A DNA stretch of 64,000 nucleotides. It comes from Siphonodentalium dalli. Lineage: Eukaryota > Mollusca > Scaphopoda > Gadilida > Siphonodentaliidae. This document shows positions 34,021-46,732 of this stretch, piece after piece (position 1 is the stretch's first letter; every line of letters begins with the position of its first letter). The translations under genes and the position numbers were made by a program. The stretch covers positions 130,249,605 to 130,313,604 of the forward strand of contig CP136064.1 in NCBI GenBank assembly GCA_032622095.1, read 5' to 3'. Under the pieces are notes generated by a model that was given only the letters and a program-made list of their open reading frames with translations, was not told where the DNA came from and ran no database searches.

Positions 34021-34883
34021 CTACATACTGACGCGGCTGATTACAATAGTCCCCCAAAAATAAATTTTTCGGGGGACAAAAATGTTGCATTGGCTACGAT
34101 TCTAATTTTCGATGGCTCTCACCATTATCATGGGAGAATTGATCGGCTCCGACTCTAACTCAGTGATGTTGCTTCATCTTCTGAGGGAGAGTCTAACACC
34201 ATTATTAACATCTCATCATCCCCATTTTGAATCATATCCACAATTAAATCCAATAACAACACTGAATCATCCAAACTGAGCATATAGACCAGGCGATATC
34301 TGGGTATAATCAGATAGTAGCCTATATAAGCCTTGTCAGTGTAACATTTTAATAGTGGCATGTTCCACATGTCTGCATGTATTGATTAGAATATCTGGCA
34401 TCTACGATTAAACTGTATCAGTGTACGGAAGGCATACTACCATTATATTTCCATATAAAATTCTCCCCTTAGAACCTCTTTTGAACCCTCTAGGTAGCTG
34501 CCCCTGAATTTTCATATTGGGAACAAATAGACATATATGTTCAAAACATATTATAGATTAGATTAGAAAATTAGAATCTAGAATTTAACATATATATTTC
34601 TAATAGTCACCTTTCACCTTTCACACAGTTGTTACGAGGGGGCCATCAGCTGATGTCAAAACTTCTTACTGTATAGAAGATTATGCTAAACCTCTCTGTC
34701 AGTGCTCTTCTTTTTTCCATGAGAAAACTTATAAAAGTCAGAATGGAGTCGAAACCTGATCAATTAAGAGCCTGAGTCAAAATTGGTAAAATCCTATTCA
34801 AAAGGAATTGTTATGCCCAGTGAGTAAAAAATTGTTGAAACATACTCACCAGACTAGAAAGTCTGACACTAACTTGTCCTTAA

Positions 34884-35459
34884 CCCTTTGAACCCGACTG
34901 GCTGCAAAAGCGGCCAGCCAGAAAACGTTCATACACCCGACTGGCCGCTTTTGCGGCCAATATCATTCGGTGACGTCATAAACATATGTAGCATTTTTAT
35001 ATGTGTTATAACCATTGGTATATCCACTTATATCTATGTCAATGATTCCCAGGAACTTCAGCAGTGCTATGGGTGCATTTGTATGAGTTTGTTGCCGACT
35101 ATTTGGGGTTGGAAAATATGCGCATGCTCATAGCGCAGAATTCAAAAACGTACATTATTTGAAGCGATTCGAGTAAAAACGCCACTTCATTGGGCTGAAT
35201 TACGACGATAAAGCTATAATTGTATTTTACTTTCAATATCGGGTAGTTGCCTAGCAACCGTTACCAGGGAGTGACCATGTGACCATATCTTAAAATAATC
35301 AGTGGTCCATGGGGAACATACCTCTAAAGTTTCAGACATGTGGCGCCACTTGAACATAAACAACACCATACGCCTAAACACTGCCTACAATAAGTCAAGA
35401 TATCACTGGGAGCCCAGGGTCAGGGTGTCGATCGTTGTGGGGAGCTAGGGTTCAAAGGG
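34884..35459. mobile_element. TTAA-flanked element (piggyBac-like), copy 1
   Basis: TTAA at 34880-34883 and 35460-35463 flanks perfect ends ccctttgaaccc and gggttcaaagg(g). Next to the left end, cgactggctgcaaaagcggc pairs with gactggccgcttttgcggcc, a sub-terminal hairpin. Near the right end are actgggagcccagggt and ggggagctagg. No transposase ORF. Confidence 0.8.
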
Positions 35460-35463
35460 TTAA

Positions 35464-37519
35464 AATTAATCCACAAACTGTACCATTCAAATTAACAAAA
35501 TGTGTTGTGATTCACTCTTGCCCATGTCAAAGTGAAAATTTGGTAAAATACAGTAACATTTTGAAGAAAGTCATATAAGTAAATAAGTGTTTTCAATTTT
35601 GATTTCTGCATGTGAGATAAAATAATAAAACTACATGTATCCAGTCAGTGTATCCATATTCATTCATGACTCTATAGTCACAGTATAGACAGGAAAAATA
35701 GTCAAGATAATTCCCAGAAACTTTCATATTTTGGAGAATGGTTATCACTTTTGGCACTATGGATAAATTTTGGTAGTTTTAATAGTTACATTTTAAATTT
35801 AAATACACCTTTAATACTAATATAGCCTTAACAGAATGATGAAATATATTCTATAAAAGAAGTTTTAATGAAATCTTTGGAGGGAAGGCATAATATGTCC
35901 CATAGCTCCATCCCCTTTTATCCGACAAGCCTAATTTAAACAAAACTGAATTCCAGTTCCAGTTCCATGCTACATATGAGCTCACTGGTAATAGTTGTGT
36001 GCTTATATAAATTATTTAGTAATAATAATGTAATGGTTTACTGGCATGCTGACACAAAGTGAGAGCACAGTAAGCTTGATATTTTCACTAACTGACATTG
36101 TGAATGTTTATTTAGGGGAGCTACATGTAGCTGGTGTACATTTTTTAAATGGACAGGCTTACAGTTGATCCCTCAAATTATATATACATTATATATAAAC
36201 TTGGGATGAGGGATATCAAAACATCTATGAAGTATATTTCTAACTTTAAATACTTGTAGTTTGCTGATATAGTGCTGAAAAAATGCAGGCTTCTTTGCAA
36301 CTTCCCATGCAATTTTAATGGAAAAGAAGGGGGAGGAAGAAAAAAGGGCCACATTTTTTGTCTTTGATTGGTAATTTCTATTGCTTCAGCAAGTCTTTCG
36401 GAGGAAAATTTATTCTTTGTACCGTAATTTTAAAGTATTCTTGTGGGCCAATTTTAAGCCCAGTCAGAAAAGTGATAATTAATAGATATAATTTGAGGCT
36501 TCAAACCACCACAAGCTTTAAAAACTATTAAATAAAATGAACACTCCACCTCCACTGCCTTCAATAGTAAATCAAATAGCTTATCCATATCATAAACTAT
36601 ATTTTATAATTACTTTTGTTCAATTTGCAAGGCACAATATTTAAACAGTTTTTCGTTCACAGAATTGTTGACCCAAAATTATAAATGAGAATGCTGTCAC
36701 TGTTATTATTTAACCATAGTTATAAAATGAGCATTACTCAGTAGACTAACATTAATTCCAGTATAAGAAATAATCATTTGTTCATGCCTACACCTGTTCT
36801 GATATATTATTATTAATGCAGCTTCCCAACTACATGGATGCATTGCCATATCAATTGACATATTTATTCATAGTCCACATAAAATGTTATAATGACAAGT
36901 AAAATTACAAAGGGACACTATTGTCAAGAGCGCAGATGAATCTTAGCTCTCAATACCCAGATGTTTATAATGCATGGTTAAGAAAAGACACATTGAGATA
37001 ACCAAATTAAGACATCAAACAAAATATCATACAATTAAAGCATTCATATGCAAATTAGATCTCTTTCTTATGCACATACAAACCTGCATGTACACACAGT
37101 TCAGCAAAGAAGGACGTGAATTGAATCCAAGAAAAGAAAACAAACTGAATGTCCATTATTGAAAAAGCAGGATCTGCAGAGTAAACCCACATCTGACTCA
37201 CACAGCAGATCAATTCCAGTAGAGTAGCCAATTAATCCTGAGGAGTCTAGCATAACGGCCTAGATTCACATCACATTGGGCAAAGTGTCCATTTTAGCTT
37301 GAAATCACAATTCATTAGGATCACAGTTCCGCAGGAGAATTTAAATGGTAGAGAATTATTAAAACACTTTTAAACAAGATCATTGTCGTTACTGGTTAGA
37401 ACACTATTTGTAATAGACAGCTTCCAGAAAGTTATGATTAACATTATGGATAGGTTTGTATACCCATTCTATTTCATTTCAAAATGTCATTCATAGGAAT
37501 ACTAGTATACTATAGAGAA
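35464..37519. other. Non-coding stretch, nothing recognised
   Basis: AT-rich; only short simple repeats (for example atatatacattatatata near 36180). No exon or element ends were seen. Confidence 0.5.
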
Positions 37520-38215
37520 TACCTACAGTTTTTTGTTTGAATACCGAAATGTCTCATAAGTGTCTAGAAGAAAATATCGTAATTTCACGAGCGGCTGCGA
37601 GCTCCCCAGTCGGGGATTTTCTGGTGCCATCCCTGCACGTACATAACTTTTATGGCATGAAAAAATATTTTCACTGTTTTTTTTTATCTGGCTTGTAGCC
37701 GCTCGTGAAAATTTTATATTTCTTTCCAGACACTCATGAGATATTTAGGAATTCAAACAAAAAACTGTAGGTATTCTTTTTATTATATGCGGATTATTTA
37801 AGCTCAAAGTTGCTCAGTCTTAATTAATTAAATCATTTACTGTACTTAATCAAAGAATGCACGTGTCAGTGTTTACAAACAGGAAAGAGCCTAGGCGTAA
37901 AGTTGAATTTGACACGCTGCGACTCAAACTTAGAATTGTCGGTTGATCATGCGCCATAAAAATTCATTGCTTTTTATTGGCTATTGGACAGTGTGCATGC
38001 CATGATCACTTGATCAACCTTGGCAGCTCGACGTGTTAGTTTCAAGACCTACAGTGAAATAACGCTACCTAGAGTGAAATAACGACATCATATTTCACTG
38101 TGGCTTCTGAGAGATAAGTACAACAATCTATAATTTTCGGAAATTTCCTGCTATTTTATAGGCAAGCATATAATAAATACATGTACCTGCTGAATGTAAC
38201 AAAACCAAAACTTGA
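37520..38215. repeat. Dispersed repeat, copy 2, with a long inverted repeat at its start
   Basis: Positions 37520-37773 form an imperfect hairpin: tacctacagttttttgtttg opens it and caaacaaaaaactgtaggta closes it, with ttcacgagcggct and agccgctcgtgaa deeper in. The rest matches 15120-15365, including gtttacaaacaggaaa and tttcactgtggcttc. This copy shows the empty site of the 14833 MITE. Confidence 0.75.
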
Positions 38216-38299
38216 CCTGTAGCTGGCATTTTTTTATCTGTCTCTAGCCACATATCCTGTTTAGATCTACTTCTTTTAAAGTGATTATGAAAAGTTGAC

Positions 38300-38400
38300 T
38301 GTCTTGTTATGTGTACCCGTACCATGTATGGTACACATAATGCCGATGTTCCGATTAACGGTCTGTGATTCGTCTGTCCATAGACACTTGGTATCCACTG
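38300..38400. repeat. Palindromic repeat end (gtaccatgtatggtac type)
   Basis: The text tatgtgtacccgtaccatgt followed by atggtacacata is a dyad. Next come cgtctgtccatagacacttg and gataactca, as in the 55405 copy. Confidence 0.6.
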
Positions 38401-39477
38401 CGATAACTCATAACTATATTATAACCTCTTTTACTTTACTTTTATGGCATGAAAAATATTTACAATTTCACTGTTTTCCGGTATCAAGAACTTTTTTTTA
38501 AAGTGCAGTTCATATTGCCTTGATATCATATCTGAAGATCATGAGAGGAGACTTATTTTTTTCTGGAATCGTGAAACTTAATCATTATTTTCAATTAGGA
38601 AGGTAACTACTACCCATCAATAATTTTCTATATTTGAGAATGTTCATGTCTGTTGGTCAATGAAAACTTAGGCTGAGATGAGTTCTGGGCCATGGGTTAG
38701 CCAAGTTATAGCTGACTACCATATATAACATTGTGGCCTAATTCAGGGTTTCCGTTAGTATGGCTCAGCGTCCGTAGGACGGCCTCATTCCCCTCGCAGA
38801 TGATCTGTTTGATTCATACATGTACCAAAAGTCAATAGCAATATGCCGTCAAAAATCTGGCAGCAACTGGAGTTCATGGGTTAAACAGAAAACTGGTGAA
38901 AAAGCGGGTCAATTGCACACAGTGTGTTACCGGTACAGGTATAACCCTTTGAAATGAAAGCGCCAAAATTACAATGTAATGGTTGGTGTGTATTGAAATA
39001 GCGACGTTATACACCGCGTAATACATGTCGCGGTGACATCAAAGAATGTCAGGATTGCTGAGTAGAAGACATATCATGAATTAATATGGAGAGAAAGAGT
39101 AATGTAGCTGGCCATGCACCTACTTGATCTGGTGACCCTGATAGAACAAACATGAATCACACATCACCAAAGGAGACTCAATATTGAATATGAGCTAAAT
39201 AGAGCTGGTGGTTCTTTCAAAGAACACTTTTCAAGTTTGCCAAATATGTTCTAGTGATGTGGTGGATGTGGGAGGGTTAAATGTCCTGTTAAAAGATTTG
39301 AACAATACATATGATAGATTGTTATTGTAATTGGGAATTAATGACCTCTAGCAGATCTCCAGGGAATGTTTATTAAAATGTCAGATTTCACTTGAAATGT
39401 GTAGGCATACCCTGCATACAGTTAGAGCCAAAGTAAATGCTTCTTATTAATGATTATCTGTCAAGACCATGGAGTTA

Positions 39478-39896
39478 AATAAAAAAAAAACTAAAAATAT
39501 TTTTTGGAGTTGTGTCTCTGGTCCCGCCCACATTTGACCCAGTGACCTCATTTGAACAAATCTGAACCCCAGTCACCCAAGGATCCTTCATACCAAATAT
39601 GAACCCATTTGGCCTGAAGGTATTTGAGAAGATGTTTAAAAGAATTACTATGGAGGGAAAGAGTTATGGCCCTGGCTTCACAACTATTTGATCCAGTGAC
39701 CTCATTTGAACAAATCTGAATGTGAGTCACCTAGGGAACATCCACACCAAATATGAACCCATTCGGTCTTATGGTTCCAGATGAGAAGTAGTTTAAAGAA
39801 TTGTTGACGGACGGATGGACGGATGGACAGATGGATGGATGGACGGATGAGGAGTGATGACTATAGCTCCACTGGATACTTCATCTCAGGTGATCT
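39478..39896. repeat. 'gttatggccctgg' repeat with ggacggatgg microsatellite
   Basis: It contains atttgacccagtgacctcat, ttgaacaaatctgaacccca, ccaaatatgaacccatt, then gacggacggatggacggatg (39809-39846), and ends ccactggatacttcatctca followed by ggtgatctaaaa. It is a member of a family repeated at 40440-41395 and 43486-44155. Confidence 0.7.
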
Positions 39897-40079
39897 AAAA
39901 ACTATCAAATAGTGTTCATTAATAACCCTGGTTCAAGAGTATATGGGTTAATTAATTTAAACCAAAATCCATAAAGATGAAGAGAGTGCTAAGGAAAACC
40001 TAGGTACCATAAGAAATATGAGGTAAATCAGAAGAAACATATTTTACTTATTGCTTTGGATGGCAGTCTGTGAAAGGGT

Positions 40080-41395
40080 TAATTATTTCTAATCAAATCA
40101 ACCAATCGATACCAATAACTATACAGGTGAGGGATGTGTCATCATATACCTACATATCAAATATGAACACAATCGGACAAAAAAGACTTTGGTTACAGCT
40201 GGCATGGGATAGCTCATGTGCAGATGCAAAGAGTTAATAATTTCTCAACTGGAATAACGAGTCATCAATCACAGTTTGACAGTTTCATAAACAGGTCTGC
40301 AAGGCACCAGTTGTATCAGATGTCCATACTGGTAGCTATATCATCTCATTCAATAACACAGTGGGTGCTCAGTGGAGTCATCTTCTCTTAAAAACTTTCA
40401 TAGTGCATGACAAACAGATAAATTATAAAGGGTCATAACTCTGTTAAAATATATCGGATCAAACCCATATTCGAACTTGATCTGTGTTTTATAGGGGTCA
40501 GAAATTCATATACCAAATTTGGTGTCGATCAGATGAAAAATCCTGGCTTGGATGAATTATATTTAAAAACAAAAGAGTGGAAAGGGTTAAATAAACAATA
40601 CCAAAATCCATACAGATGAAGAACGTGCTAAGAAAGACCTAGGTAAGAAATATGAGGCAGATCAGAAGAAAATTGTTTGACTTAGATGCATCAGATAGCA
40701 TTTGTGTGCAGGGTTAATTATTTTCTAAACTGATCAGCCAATCAATACCAAAAATTATACAGGTGAGGGGTGTGTCATTATAAACCTACATATAAAATAT
40801 GAACACAATCGGACAAAAAATACTTAGGTTACAGCATTGGAAAGCTCATGCCTATGTGTGGATTTTTGTTTTTAGAGTTATGTCCCTGGCTCTGCCCCTA
40901 TTTGATCCAGTGACCCAATTTGAACAAATCTGAACCCCAGTCACCCAAGGTCCCTCCGTACTAAATATAAGCTAAATCGGCCCAATACTTTTTTAGAAGT
41001 CATTCTAAGAATTACTATGAGTTATGGCCCTGGTTTCTCAACTAATTGATCGGGTGACCTCATTTGAACAAATCTGAACACCAGTCACCCAAGGACCCTC
41101 CATACCAAATATTAGCTAAATCGGGCCAATGGTTCTGGACAAGAAGTCGTTGTAAGAATTACTATGGAGGAATAGAGTTATGGCCCTGGTTTCGCAACTA
41201 TTTGACCCAGTGACCTCATTTGAATGAGAGTCACCTAGGGAACATCCATACGAAATATGAACCAATTCGGTCTAATGATTCCAGAGGAGAAGATGTTCAA
41301 AGAATTGTTGACGGATGGACAGATGGACGGATGGACGGACGAGGAGTGATGACTATAGCTCCACCGGAGACTTCGTCTCAGGTGAGCTAAAAAGC
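40080..41395. repeat. 'gttatggccctgg' repeat, second block
   Basis: Several units with tgacctcatttgaacaaatc and gtcacccaaggaccctccat are followed by gacagatggacggatggacg (41318-41340) and the end tcgtctcaggtgagctaaaa. Its first part (40080-40560) has ataactctgttaaaatatat and ttcgaacttgatctgtgttt, shared with the 55.5-56.3 kb repeat in inverted form. Confidence 0.65.
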
Positions 41396-41879
41396 TTAAA
41401 AGATAACTGTCATGTGTGTTTATAAAATCCTCCATCTTTATGTGGCCTTATTTATACTCATGATACATGTACCTAGTATTTTAATATTTTATAATAAGCA
41501 CACATATTGCTACATCACTCAAAAAAAGATACGATTGTGACTTACCTGTTAGACATACCAAAGAGGAAGTGAAATTCCTGGGTGAATTGTTTAACCTGTG
41601 CATTTACATATAGTATTTACAAGTACGATCAACTTGCTTGTTTTTACAGATAAGACAGGTCTATGCTAACAGGAAAACTACCATAGGAAATATATGCTCA
41701 ATCAATGGTTGTTATGTAACCAGGGCTATTTTTAACAGCAGTTTGACACACACATACTAGCACTAGCATTTAGGATTTTGCCAAAACAGTTTTTGACTTC
41801 TCATCTCTTGGAATGGGGAGGGGGCTTTGTATATTTGAAGTAGGACAAACCTGAACACAAATCATTTATGCCGAAGAAT

Positions 41880-42620
41880 TTAGTCATACAAAGAGTCAAT
41901 CCAAGATGGCCGGTCATCATGTTTTTTTTCCCAGAAAAAGTGGATCTGTTGCAAAAGAATTATTGAAATCTGTCGCTGTTTTTAGTTATCGGCCCAACAG
42001 TCTCAAAATTGTTAACAAGAAAATAAATGTGGTCTCCACATTACCCCTTTCAAACAAGATTAATCACTTTATTATGTTATGCACAATATGGCAATTTCAA
42101 AGTGAAAATTATTTAGTGATGCAAAGAGTGTAATCCAAGATGGCTACTGGTGGCCATGTTTTTCTTTGAAAATCATTCAAATTCTATAGCACCCATCTAG
42201 AGGTGATCCCAAACAAGCCTGTAATTCTCCAATAAATGTGGGATGCAGCATGAGCTGATGGATTCACATTTGAAATCTAAGATGGCTGCTGGCGGCCATG
42301 TTTCTTAAACAAATTTGAGAAAGTAGGCAGGCTCCCATCTAGAGGTCACCCCGAAGATCCACACAGTAATGCCCTAAATAATCGACTCCTTAGCCACATC
42401 AGAATTATGGGAAATTTTTCAGGATTTAGTTTGAAATATGGTATTACTGTAAGGTGTGCTAAAGGATTCAGTCATACAAAGAGTAAAATCCAAGAAGTTT
42501 GGTGATGATCGGATGAGGGATATACTCTGTAGAGTGTGCTAAATGATTTATTGATGCAAAGAGTAAAATCTAAGATGGCTGCCGGTGGCCATTTTTCAAA
42601 TGAAAATCGTTCAAATTTGA
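41880..42620. repeat. Repeat with YY1-like palindromes, block 2
   Basis: It holds four diverged copies of aagatggc...gccatgttttt (near 41901, 42136, 42279 and 42572) and other text of the 10380 block (gtttggtgatgatcggatga). A short MITE copy sits inside at 42364. Confidence 0.7.
42364..42449. mobile_element. Foldback MITE, copy 4 (86 bp, deleted)
   Basis: It starts cagtaatgccctaaataatc and ends ggtattactg, with TA on the right. The left flank reads CA, so one target base has probably mutated. Confidence 0.75.
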
Positions 42621-43485
42621 CAGCTCCCATATAGAGGTGATCCTAGACTCATATACTGAAAATCGATCAAAGAATGTTTCAGTTATGTCACGAACGATCA
42701 AAATCACTAAAAATAGACAAATTAAGGCCCATAACTCTCATAAAAGATTGGACAAACCTGGTTTTGAACTCAAGCTAGATATTGTTGATATATATACCAA
42801 ATATCAATTAAATCGGTAGACATTTGTTTGAGTTATCGAGTTAACAGTATCATACCCACCCGGACGCCTCCCGCATGCCTCCCGACCTTGTCACCTCACC
42901 AACGCATAAAAACTTGACTAAAAATTTAACAAACCTGGTTATAGAAATCGACTGAGATATTGTTGTGAAAGATCCATATACCCAATATGAATGGAATCAG
43001 TTGAAGTTTGATCAAGTTATCATGCTAACATGAAGTCATATAATAATAAGAGCCGTAACTGAAGTACAACAAGAGTCAATGACTGTGGAGACACTCACCT
43101 GACTGTAAAGACTGGGACTCTGAAGACCACAAGAGTTAGTACTTGTCAAAATCACATAAAAACAAGTAGTTCTAAAGAGGGACTTAGCTAGAGGATCTCC
43201 TTTTGGGAAGTGGGGTGACACCTTAAAACTTTCAACTGCATGACCCTGATACCCCACCCCACATTGTCCATAGTCTGCTCCCTCCCGACTGAAGCAAACA
43301 CACTCCCAAGTTCGTATAATTCCTTTGCGCATGTTGGAATTTTACAACTGATACTTCAAGCTTTCCTAACTGTTGCATATTCCAACCTGACATGCCCCCT
43401 TTTTAATTCTGGACCCCATTCAAAAACATTTTAATCCTAACTCTCCATAGGCCATAAACACTAAACACCATTTCCTGACTGTAAT

Positions 43486-44155
43486 ATGTAACCCAGTCCC
43501 AAGTAACACAAGGACCATCCATACTACATATAAACTAAATAGGCCTGATGGCTCTTGAGGAAGAGCCATTTTAAGAATTACTATGGGGGGGAGTTATGTA
43601 CTTGGGTGCACACCTATTTGACCTGGAGACCCATTTGAACAAATCTTAATCCCAGTCACCAAAAGACTCTCCAAATATATGCTAAATGGTTCTTGAGAAG
43701 ATGTTTTAAGAAAACCTATTGAGGGAAATAATTATGTCCCTGGATCCACGCCTATTTGAGGTACTGATCCAATTCTGAATCAAATCTTATTAATCCCAGT
43801 CACCCATACCAGATATAAGCTCAATAGGCATGATGGTTCTTGATATTAAGATATTTTAAGAATTACAATGGATGGGAAAGTTATGTCCCTGACTCTGCCC
43901 TTATTTGACCTGGTGACCCCATTTGAACAAATATGTATCCCTGTCACCCAAGGACCTTCCATACTAAATATAAGCTAAATAGCCCTGATGGTTCTTGGGA
44001 AGATGTTTTAAGAATTACTATGGATGCCAAGAGTTATGTCCCTAACTATGCCACTTTTTGGCCCCTTGACCCCATTTGAACAGAACTGCATCCCAGTCAC
44101 CTAGGGACCAACCACACCAAATATGACTCCATTCTTCATATCAGGTAAGCTATTT
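43486..44155. repeat. 'gttatgtccctg' repeat, third block
   Basis: Units near 43490, 43600, 43735, 43870 and 44035 share acccatttgaacaaat, cccagtcaccc, ggaccatccatac and aagaattactatgg. There is no microsatellite end here. Confidence 0.65.
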
Positions 44156-44213
44156 TTAATGGCCTAACTGTCAGATTCACACTTGGCCTTGGGAGCCAGT
44201 TTGTTATCATTAA

Positions 44214-45226
44214 CCCTTTGAACCCTGGCTCCCCGCAAAGATCGATGCCCTGACCCTGGGCTCCCAGGGGTATTTTGACTCATTGTAGACTGTGTTCAGG
44301 CGCATGGTGCTGTATCGTATGCATTCTCTTCTACCATATTGTTTACACCATTGGAAAGATTATTAAATTCTGAATTCAACACATCACAATATATTTCAAT
44401 ATCTTAAATCCAGAAAAAGTTATAAAAAAATTTAAACTTTATTTGATTTATTATAAAAACTGCCAAAAATGTTACGTAACGTCACAATCCCAACGTAAAT
44501 ACATGACGTCATATGGGCTTTTGCCAAAACAAACTCTGGGTGTTCTCTGAATACCCCACCAATAACTAAAATGCGCGCGTTGTGCCATGTATTGGCTTAT
44601 GCCATCTTAAAGACAAGATTCTGAGCTTTATTCTCGTGTAAATCTACATGTATATAGCGTGTACCTTTGCACAAAAAAGTTATGAATTAATGAACTCAGA
44701 AGTTTGCATCTTCTTGAACAAAACTCGTATGACATGTGTTTATATCTGACAATCGTTAGTGCGAATAATATAATTTAGCGGGAATTTTTTCACACATTGG
44801 GAGTTATAAATACCACAAGAATACGTCACTAAAGTTTTACCTATAAATATATATTTTTAGATCTCTTATGGGCCATATAAGCGATATGATCTAACGCAAA
44901 ATGAGAGGTCGCGAGAATATGGCGGCGCCGTAATTGCAGAAATGTGATAAAATGGAGACTGTATCCAATTTTTAATCGGCTGATACTTCGTTATGCCAAA
45001 CACAACTTCGATATTTTTTGGACAGCTAAAACAATTATAATATGAATTTTATGAAATACTATTTAATTTTTTTAACATGAGTATTTATCGAAATATAAAA
45101 AATAAAGTGCAACACTGCGACGCCAACAGTAGAACGAGATTACGTCATGGCCGGAAAACCGGCCAGTCTCATATATATGCAATTACATTCTGTCCGGAAT
45201 ACCGGCCAGCCGGGTTCGAATAGTAT
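44214..45226. mobile_element. TTAA-flanked element (piggyBac-like), copy 2, inverted relative to copy 1
   Basis: TTAA (44210-44213) is followed by ccctttgaaccctggctccc. The first ~110 bases match the reverse complement of the right end of the 34884 element. The far end, ggaataccggccagccgggt, corresponds to that element's left end, but the terminal CAAAGGGTTAA is worn away, so the right border is approximate. The interior is longer than in copy 1 and shows no clear ORF. Confidence 0.65.
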
Positions 45227-46732
45227 CAAATAACACATACACTAAATACTGGTTGGAAATGACACTACCAAAATAATTCAACTTATCTTTGGTCTGATAT
45301 TTCCATTTTCCAGCTAATTAATATGTTGTGTCAGGCATGAAATCTCCAATATTGAAAACTTTGACCAAAGTTGGGAATGTGACACCCCAACCCCCATGTC
45401 TGCCCTGATCACATGCTGACAATGTCCCAGTTCTTCCCACAACCTCAAGATACATATCAATCTTAATTCCAAGAATAAGCAGAAGCAATTGAAATAAAGT
45501 ATTGTTTTGTCATTAACTAATACATGTATAGTTTTGCTGATATGTTGAAGTTACAGGGTTGGTGATTTTTTTGATTTTTTAAAATAAATAAAAAAATTTG
45601 ATTTATTTGATTTAAATCAAGATTTTTTTTTATTTAAATCGATTTATTTGATTTTTTTTTCTAACTGTTATGAAAATATGTAATTGTGCAATTTCTCTGA
45701 TAAATGAAGGTTCTGAAAGGTGTTGCTTATTATTATCCAAGGCTGGATTAATCAGAATTCTGTGATTGTTTTATTTTTTATTATTTTTTGTATACCAATG
45801 AAACACACAAATATCATGGCAGTACAGATATAGCGACCATGTGCTTTATGCATACACTTAGGTCCATGTGGGTTCCAATGTTGTGATATCTGGAAAGGTA
45901 GACTTGTGCTCTAACTTTTACTAATTAATTTAGTCAGTTTTAGATGAAAACTGAATATATTATCAATCACGTTTGCTCTCAGCAGGCCTTAAAATCCATC
46001 CATTTTTGCGAGAATCAAAGATGATTCACAAGTTTGAGGGTACGAGAATCAAAATCAAATCCTGATTATGCCAAAAGTTGGTTGGAAGGAGGGTATGGTG
46101 TATGACTCGTTCCATGTTAGACGTTTTGAAGGGCATCCCCTGGAAAAGTTTTGAAAATTCAATGCACCGAGTCAATTTCTCAACAGTAACATATTACTTT
46201 CAAATCTTAAAAAAGTTTACCCTCTCCCTGTATCTTTAGTCAAATGAGTTGATGTGAATGTGACAGGAATGCTGAATTGCAATATTTATTGTACATGTAT
46301 AGCTTTCAATTTTGAAAGATTTACTGTTTGCCAACTGAAAAAAAAAACACCCTGGCCTAATAGCTACTTAATAATGTACTAGTATGATATGATGTCCTTA
46401 TATAACAAAGCAGAGATACATGTATGTATGCGAGAATCAAAGTTGATTCTCATGTCTAACTTTGCGAGAATCATTTGCGAGAATCGATTCTGATTCTCGT
46501 ACCAATTTTAAGCCCTGCTCAGTGACTTGAGGACATACGGTAGTCACACTATATATCAAGTATAGGCACTAGACAACTAGAGTAGTTACATGTAGATGGT
46601 ACCTTATACGGTAGAGCTAAGTACTCAGTTAGCATTTACATGTATGGCAGTGAGAAAAGGGGGAAAATATTGAACAGTGTATAGTGAGACATGCTGAATC
46701 TGAAACAATACGAATGAAAGTGTCAATGACAC

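Noticed and set aside
34155-34370. Minus-strand 71-codon ORF with an acidic end (NGDDEMLIMVLDSPSEDEAT)
   Set aside because: It has a true ATG and looks somewhat protein-like, but I recognise no family, splice context or repeated copies. Too short to support as a gene.
43036-43332. 98-codon minus-strand ORF
   Set aside because: It consists of sequence typical of the dispersed repeats here and has no protein motif.
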